A model generated the notes under the pieces. The model saw only the letters and a program-made list of their open reading frames with translations, made no database searches and was not told the origin of the DNA. From positions 1-12,516 of the forward strand of contig JBEKDK010000097.1 in assembly GCA_050014395.1 (NCBI GenBank): a DNA stretch of 12,516 nt, given 5' to 3'. The stretch is from DASPOJ01 sp050014395 (GTDB lineage: Bacteria > Acidobacteriota > Terriglobia > Acidiferrales > UBA7541). Positions 8,501 through 12,516 of the stretch are shown piece after piece. How positions within the stretch are numbered: position 1 is the first letter of the stretch; every line of letters begins with the position of its first letter. Position numbers and translations under genes: made by a program.

Positions 8501-8902
8501 GATGACCAGGTGAAAATCGACGCGCAGCTGCGTATTGACGGCCAGGTACACATTCGCTTCGGTGGCCGTGTCAAAGTTCGGAGCGGAGGCGGAAATGCTA
8601 TAGGTTGCGGGATTCAGGCCGACCACGGTGAACAACCCGGCAGAGTCTGTTGTCGTCTCGCGAGCAATCGAGCGGTTGGCGTCTGAGATCACAACCGTGG
8701 CGTTTGAGATGACCTGCCCGCTCGGATCGTAAACATGCCCGAGTATCGAACTGTTGGTTACTTGGCCCGAGCAAGGATACGCCGATAGGAAACCGGCCAA
8801 GGCCGCAATCAGGAAAAGCTGAAGGAAATGGCGTTGAAGCATCGACCGCAAGAACGCAATCGCGGCAACCGAGGCACGGAGAAGTGGATTGGTTTCATAC
8901 AC
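5591..8902 (-). CDS. Oar-like TonB-dependent outer-membrane protein with carboxypeptidase-regulatory-like domain (2)
   Basis: A 1103-residue protein if translation starts at the GTG at 8902, chosen because GGGAGG lies 9 bases upstream. The frame opens further to a TTG at 8941 and has an in-frame ATG at 8842, neither with as good a ribosome site. The GTG start gives a long charged n-region before the hydrophobic core (FLQLFLIAALAGFLSAY) and a signal peptide of about 47 residues. The carboxypeptidase-regulatory-like domain (about 51-137, GHVYDPSGQVISNA) follows. A plug-like region (about 150-270) contains SLPLDPRNFLQLALLSSG, FLLDGVDNNDPY and AGGQVNVITRSGSN. The barrel ends LAARLTF with a terminal Phe. 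It has the same architecture as the downstream gene but is clearly diverged and shorter, so this is not a recent duplication. It lies 65 bases after the deacetylase-like gene and is likely co-transcribed with it. Substrate unknown. Confidence 0.92.
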   Translation of the reverse strand: MYETNPLLRASVAAIAFLRSMLQRHFLQLFLIAALAGFLSAYPCSGQVTNSSILGHVYDPSGQVISNATVVISDANRSIARETTTDSAGLFTVVGLNPATYSISASAPNFDTATEANVYLAVNTQLRVDFHLVIAGVQKTVLVSSSANPLQTESAEMSMVVTQQQIQSLPLDPRNFLQLALLSSGVLPPSENSELSTRGAFSMDSAGAREEFNNFLLDGVDNNDPYVNRYGVEPPVDSIQEFKVATSNYDAEYGRSAGGQVNVITRSGSNDLHGSIYEYLRNQALDARNFFDGSVKPQLTQNQFGFSAGGPIRKGKTFFFAATDFYRNIEGMSALSAVPTTAERLGNLSALCQTGFTNGICNPAPANSTLSSVQIVNPLAGSPFLNNMIPSGDISSVATDILNLYPAAPAGSTGSVAYATNSPIQTENDSQGTYRLDQHFSDSELLTLRYSFGGVNLFEPFAGSGITVPGFGDDVTDRIQNAMILLQQTLGSRETNSIRIGYNRFRRDILTQNHDVNVGSQWGVNWLNVPPIAYGYPELTVQGFSTLGDNYSLPIARVTNTFQFGDGLSLDRGPHLLKIGGEFRDLQLNGILDLLNRGSLSFLGGVSGSGISDLLLGYPNLAIQVQANNPLAMRTKALNFYFEDDWHVHRNLTLNLGVRYEYNTPMTDAKNQMYTLDLHTGQIVQVGSDGVSTSGIKSDYNDIAPRVGFSWNFSPNWVVRSGYGIYYDSGMFTVNSAQYFNPPIFNLSVYFPSAAGLLTLQNPFPSNAGYVPPAGLNVLNPDLPTPYIQQWNLSLQRSMGPWGNFTASYAGAKGTKLARPYDLNQPLPGSGDLQTRRAEQNPLYGSYGNIFFIDDGGNSSFNSLQLNYNRTLGTRYSVSAAYTYSHSIDDASAFLGLQQDPNFPQDSHDLESDRGNSGFDMRHRVVASFVVQLPQGNIWTRNTQLRGIFSAGTGQPLTPIISSDNSNTGNTGGTSAGTDRPNMVGNPNAGACPNPNGGAPIPVGTVNCWFNTSAFAVAPAYTFGDAGRNILIGPGFSSFDVSLYRLFNLTERFKLSGEVQAFNLFNHANFDLPQNYADNPSTFGRIFSANPPRQLQLAARLTF

Positions 8903-8967
8903 TGAGGATAGCCTCCCTTTTTGTACTCCCTCAGCTGCCAATTCATCTCTCTACGTAGCTTCGCCGC

Positions 8968-10713
8968 CTACTGGGTTTTAGCCGCCCCTTTCGATATATC
9001 AATGGGGGCAGGCTTGATTGTCCAAATTGTTCCCATGTCTGCTACGGGCCTAGTTCTGAAGGCTACCGCCTCTGGCGCCCACACCATTCCTGCGGGAGTT
9101 ACGGGCAATTTGGCTTCCAAATCGTCGGACAGTAAAGCCTTCATCATCAAGTGCAAGTACTGCGCGCCGTTCACCGTTATGTCCCCGACTTGGACCTGAC
9201 TAGGAACAACATTTCTCGGAATTGGACTCCAATTGTCCTCGTACAGGGCCGGCAGTATGTATACAGCGGCCAAGGCTACTGTGCTCGCCGAAACCTCTCC
9301 GTTCGCGGCGCCCGTTCCATTCGGCACTTCGACCGGCCCGTATACGTCAAGAACCGCCACACTGTCCGGAAGCTTCCCCGTGCGTCTCCGCGCTACCAGG
9401 GCGTCTGCCAAGACCTGAAAAGTCTGCGCCAAGGACAATGAGCGGCGGTCCACAATTACGTATTTCGGCGGTACCGGGGAGTCGCCCCAGGACTTGTCCA
9501 GCTCCGCGATTGACTTCCGCAAGCTGGCGGTTGACAGCTGGTAGCCCGAGCAAGGCAGAGTCATGCTCAAGAGATCCTTATTGCTCACAATCTCCGAGCC
9601 TGGATCTTTAGAAACAAAGTCACTCACCACCCACTTCAATGCGTCCTGCTCTTTCTGAAACGCGGCGTCAACATCCGCCTCGCTGTTAAGAGCGCGCTTT
9701 GGCAGATTTGGGGCATCAGGATGAATGAGAGCGTATTGTGTGGGCGGATAATCGGGCGATTCGTCTTGGCGAAAGGGGGCTTGCAAATAGTTCCGGTCAT
9801 CCCCAAGCTCGATTTGCACGATCCGAATTTTCGATCTGTCGAGCTTCTCGAAATAGCCCTTAAGCGCATCCGCGCCATCCGAGGCTTCCACGACCCGGCT
9901 CGGCTTGTCGCTTCTTTCAGAGATCCGTAACCTGTTTTCCTGCCAATAAAGATCGGGTGAGGAATCGGCGGAAGGACTAAGGTTTTTGCTAAAGGGCCCG
10001 ACCCAACCGTCGTACGAGAAGTCAAAGTGCGGAACATCATCGAGCACGCCGGCCATTGTCGCCCGGGAATTCATCAAACGAATTTGTTGCACCACTTCCG
10101 CGTCGCTTCCCCAATCGGGCATGGTTCCCACAGCAGGATCTCTGGCGAAGGCCTGCGTCCCGCGGATGCTGGATGCCTCGCCGAAAACTTGCTGCATTCT
10201 CTTGAGTCCGCCATCCGCATCCGGCAACGGCTTGCCGCTGATCGGATCACGTCCTTCCGTCAAAATTCTTTGAACCACCGCGACGCGCGCCAGGTAGTCT
10301 TCCTTCGGCGTGCCCACATCCCTGTAATCCATCAGCGGCTGCACGCTCGAGCGCGGTTCCTCCGTGCCGTCATAGCCGATTTCAATCATCCCTTTCTTGG
10401 CGGCGTCGAGCAAAAGGTCCTGAATTCCGGTCCTGGAATTCCTCTGAGCAAGCAGGTCACTCACTGCTCCGTTCACAAAGACTGTGGCCCTGATGTTCGC
10501 AGAGGGGAACTCTCGGTTGACGGTGTCGAGCATTTGCAGAACGCGGCGGATCCGGTTTTCCGTCATCTCGATGTTGATCGAATCGCCGGCTCTCATTCGA
10601 AGGAAAATAAGAACGGGTGCGCGTGAGGGGGACGCTTGAGTGCTGGATTGCGCCATCAACTGGCTCGGCAGCAACAGCAGCAGTGAGAAAAGCAATGCGT
10701 AAAAACGCTTCAT
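8968..10713 (-). CDS. Secreted polysaccharide-deacetylase-like protein with two C-terminal repeats
   Basis: A 581-residue exported protein of unknown function. The ATG at 10713 is preceded by GGAGG with a 9-base spacer and begins MKRFYALLFSLLLLLPSQLMAQ, a signal peptide; an in-frame start at 10755 is less likely. Residues about 33-390 resemble the NodB (polysaccharide deacetylase) barrel: IRATVFVNG (74-82) fits the usual TFFV strand, GMIEIGYDGTEEP (108-120) the usual GHEIGxHG segment, and SDFVSKDPGSEIVSNKDL (364-381) a typical final helix and strand. The catalytic DD pair and metal-binding histidines of motifs 1 and 2 are not seen, so it may be inactive or have another activity. Residues about 427-452 and 515-538 look like two diverged copies of a short repeat (AQxFxxLxxAL...KLP), reminiscent of pseudomurein-binding-type repeats. 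The gene heads a likely operon with the Oar-like gene 65 bases downstream. The fold assignment is inference. Confidence 0.75.
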   Translation of the reverse strand: MKRFYALLFSLLLLLPSQLMAQSSTQASPSRAPVLIFLRMRAGDSINIEMTENRIRRVLQMLDTVNREFPSANIRATVFVNGAVSDLLAQRNSRTGIQDLLLDAAKKGMIEIGYDGTEEPRSSVQPLMDYRDVGTPKEDYLARVAVVQRILTEGRDPISGKPLPDADGGLKRMQQVFGEASSIRGTQAFARDPAVGTMPDWGSDAEVVQQIRLMNSRATMAGVLDDVPHFDFSYDGWVGPFSKNLSPSADSSPDLYWQENRLRISERSDKPSRVVEASDGADALKGYFEKLDRSKIRIVQIELGDDRNYLQAPFRQDESPDYPPTQYALIHPDAPNLPKRALNSEADVDAAFQKEQDALKWVVSDFVSKDPGSEIVSNKDLLSMTLPCSGYQLSTASLRKSIAELDKSWGDSPVPPKYVIVDRRSLSLAQTFQVLADALVARRRTGKLPDSVAVLDVYGPVEVPNGTGAANGEVSASTVALAAVYILPALYEDNWSPIPRNVVPSQVQVGDITVNGAQYLHLMMKALLSDDLEAKLPVTPAGMVWAPEAVAFRTRPVADMGTIWTIKPAPIDISKGAAKTQ

Positions 10714-10876
10714 CTCCTCGGGCCTCCGGCCAGCAATTCCTTTCGATATGGGCAAATCCGATTCCGCACTCTGTTCCGCCTGCTGGAGCCCCGGCCGAAG
10801 CTGAAAACCGCTTGCACATCACACTCGCTTGAACGGCAACTGATCTTCGCGAGGTGACATCGCCCTAGAAACTTCT

Positions 10877-10915
10877 GCCCTCCGGGAAGCTCTGGCCCGG
10901 AGCTTCCCGGAGGGC
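10877..10915 (-). terminator. Perfect 16-bp hairpin after the toroid/FN3 gene, likely terminator
   Basis: GCCCTCCGGGAAGCTC and its exact complement flank a 7-base loop (TGGCCCG), 34 bases after the stop codon at 10950. On the minus strand the stem is followed by AGAAGTTTCTAG, with only a short T-run, so it is not a textbook intrinsic terminator. It may act as a weak terminator or as a 3' end that stabilises the mRNA. It separates this transcript from the deacetylase-Oar group. Confidence 0.55.
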
Positions 10916-10949
10916 AAGTAAATGAGCCCAGTCAGCCTCTTCGCTTCGA

Positions 10950-12516
10950 TTAACGTCCCTTGGCTGGGATCTTAATCGTCGCCTCGTTTGACTGACAAAC
11001 GGAGACACCACTATTGTTAACTGGCTGCAAGACGAAATAGTAGGTACCTCCATTCGACAACCCCGTCCTGTCTGAGTAGCCCGGCAGAGTAGAGTTTCCT
11101 ACTAGCGTATAGGGGCCACCAGAAACGGTCCCTATCAACACATTGTAGGAAGCTGCTCCGGATATTCCCGTCCAGGTGAGATCGATTCGAGCCGGCGCCA
11201 GGCCAGAAGCCGTACCTGCGCCGCCCAAGTTGTTGACGCACGAGACGAAGACGGTCTTTTCCAGCATGATGATGGACCACGCCGTCTCGAACTGGCTCTG
11301 TGGGTACTCGTAATTGTGCCCAGTCCAAAAACCACCTTGCGGGTTCGATGGATTTGGCGAGCCGACGGTGCCGCCATCGCCGCTGGTGACCCCTTGACGC
11401 TTGACGAGGACTTGCGCCACGCCGTCGCATCCAGCCGACCCACCGCTTTCCGGCCCAATCTGGTTGTACCAGTCAATTGGGTTGGTGCCGCCAGGTTCAT
11501 CTTCCAAGAATGTAATGGGGGTCAGCACGCCGCCCGGATCGTGCAGCAGCATGGACTTCGTGAACGAGAACATGCCGTAGGTATACTGCCGAGGAGAGGA
11601 GGTAACTCCACCCGACGTCGCATTGCAGAAATTGTCGTGGTAGTAGGTTTCGGCCGCATTCCAACGGGAATCGCCGCGGCCCAATTTGTCCATCGCCAGT
11701 TGCACCATACCGGACGGTGTTACGGCCCACGGTCCCCAAGGCTCATAGCAAGCCCCGCTGTAGCCGAAGGCGCCGAGTGGGCTGGACGTGCACTGATCCT
11801 GAGTGTCCCAGTAAGCATTGGCATCCTGCACGATTTGCGGAATCGCAACGGAGAATCCCCGATTGGCGCCGATTTCGCCGATGGCCGCCCACTGAGAGAC
11901 GGAGTTGTCGTTGTAACTGCCGCTGCCGTTCACATTGCACTGATAGGCCCAAGCTCCGCCGGGAGTATAGTTGTTCTGGCAGTAATTGTAGCCATCAATC
12001 ATATCCTGCACGATGTTTTGGTACGTTTGTCCCTGAACACCAGGCAATCCGCCGGAGGCGGCGGGGCCGGTGGGGGCGATACCGGCGGGGTTCTGCGAAC
12101 CAACGATGGCGTCAATCAGCTGACCACCTTGGTAGAACGGATAACTGGTACTGTCGTCGTCGAACAGCATTTGGCCGTTCCCCGAAGGGCTGTTCCCATC
12201 GAAAGTAACGGTGCACGGAGTCGTTGCGCCACTAGGACACGAAGTCCCGGGTATGTTGTAGTTATAAGACTTGGACGCAACTGCCTGGGGATACAAAAAC
12301 ATAAAAACACGGGCAAGTCCGCGGCTAACATCCTCCGTGTACGGATCGTTCGAGGGACCATTTGCGTAATGGCCGTTAACTTCGAAGGCTTGGACGTCGG
12401 AAGCGGTCATTGCTGAAGCGTTTCCGCTGGTGTACCCGCTGCCGCAAGTTGGCGCACCACTTGCATAGCCCGCATCGTAAATGCCGGCACATTCCCATCC
12501 ACCATAGACCCCGCTT
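10950..12516 (-). CDS. Secreted toroid (prenyltransferase/cyclase-like) protein with C-terminal fibronectin type III domain (5' end outside window)
   Basis: The frame is open from the TAA at 10950-10952 to the right edge, so 521 residues are visible and the start is missing. An ATG at 12410 is internal: the frame continues above it with coding-like sequence (GGWECAGIYDAGYASG). Residue numbers count from the edge. GGAWAYQCN (186-194) with SVSQWAAIGEIGANRG (205-220), a helix pair at about 268-297, and QSQFETAWSIIMLEK (406-420) are in the style of alpha/alpha-toroid repeats of the squalene cyclase/prenyltransferase superfamily. No cyclase DxDD motif is seen, so enzyme activity is doubtful. Residues about 435-518 form a fibronectin III-like domain (IDLTWTGISGAASYNVLIG ... 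GGTYYFVLQPVN). At least a dozen cysteines are spread through the visible part, consistent with disulfides and an exported location. The visible part has many glycines, serines and asparagines. Ligand and partners unknown. Confidence 0.8.
   Translation of the reverse strand, partial: SGVYGGWECAGIYDAGYASGAPTCGSGYTSGNASAMTASDVQAFEVNGHYANGPSNDPYTEDVSRGLARVFMFLYPQAVASKSYNYNIPGTSCPSGATTPCTVTFDGNSPSGNGQMLFDDDSTSYPFYQGGQLIDAIVGSQNPAGIAPTGPAASGGLPGVQGQTYQNIVQDMIDGYNYCQNNYTPGGAWAYQCNVNGSGSYNDNSVSQWAAIGEIGANRGFSVAIPQIVQDANAYWDTQDQCTSSPLGAFGYSGACYEPWGPWAVTPSGMVQLAMDKLGRGDSRWNAAETYYHDNFCNATSGGVTSSPRQYTYGMFSFTKSMLLHDPGGVLTPITFLEDEPGGTNPIDWYNQIGPESGGSAGCDGVAQVLVKRQGVTSGDGGTVGSPNPSNPQGGFWTGHNYEYPQSQFETAWSIIMLEKTVFVSCVNNLGGAGTASGLAPARIDLTWTGISGAASYNVLIGTVSGGPYTLVGNSTLPGYSDRTGLSNGGTYYFVLQPVNNSGVSVCQSNEATIKIPAKGR

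Noticed and set aside
11316..12416. 366-codon plus-strand open frame opposite the toroid/FN3 gene
   Set aside because: It is antisense to a gene with recognisable domains. Its own translation is rich in Arg, Ala, Gly and Val with no motif or signal, as expected for a shadow frame in GC-rich DNA.

Overview
The window looks like a chromosomal segment of an acidobacterium, probably class Terriglobia. Two features point there: two adjacent, very large Oar-type outer-membrane proteins (each with an N-terminal carboxypeptidase-regulatory-like domain and a C-terminal phenylalanine), and a PEP-CTERM protein whose sorting tail begins VPEPGSLALL. GC content is moderately high. There are no mobile elements, no CRISPR array and no rRNA. 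The assignment rests on family recognition, not on a database search.

Layout, left to right. (1) The 5' part of a small membrane-anchored protein gene runs off the left edge on the minus strand. (2) A complete tRNA-Ser(GGA) gene with encoded CCA lies on the minus strand. (3) A long intergenic region leads into a plus-strand PEP-CTERM gene. It holds a sigma-54-type promoter candidate, two upstream palindromes, and a leader with two hairpins, one of which covers the Shine-Dalgarno sequence. The gene ends at a strong intrinsic terminator. (4) A 361-base convergent gap contains an unexplained open stretch with no start codon. (5) Four large minus-strand genes follow. In transcription order they are a secreted toroid-plus-fibronectin-III protein (truncated by the right edge), a secreted polysaccharide-deacetylase-like protein that seems to have lost its catalytic residues, and two Oar-like outer-membrane proteins. 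A perfect 16-bp hairpin separates the first from the rest. The deacetylase-like gene and the first Oar gene are 65 bases apart and probably co-transcribed. The second Oar gene is 141 bases further on and may have its own promoter.

Every complete protein-coding gene here encodes an exported or envelope protein, so the segment is a cell-surface locus. Oar of Myxococcus is known to take part in protein secretion across the outer membrane, so linked Oar and secreted proteins could be transporter and cargo; this is inference only.

The observation most worth following is the PEP-CTERM protein. It has a single cysteine (MIC, Cys53) and a later ALQNAIW segment (Gln117), the pattern of Cys-Gln thioester adhesin domains. 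If that holds, it is a covalently reactive surface protein sorted by the exosortase system under sigma-54 control.
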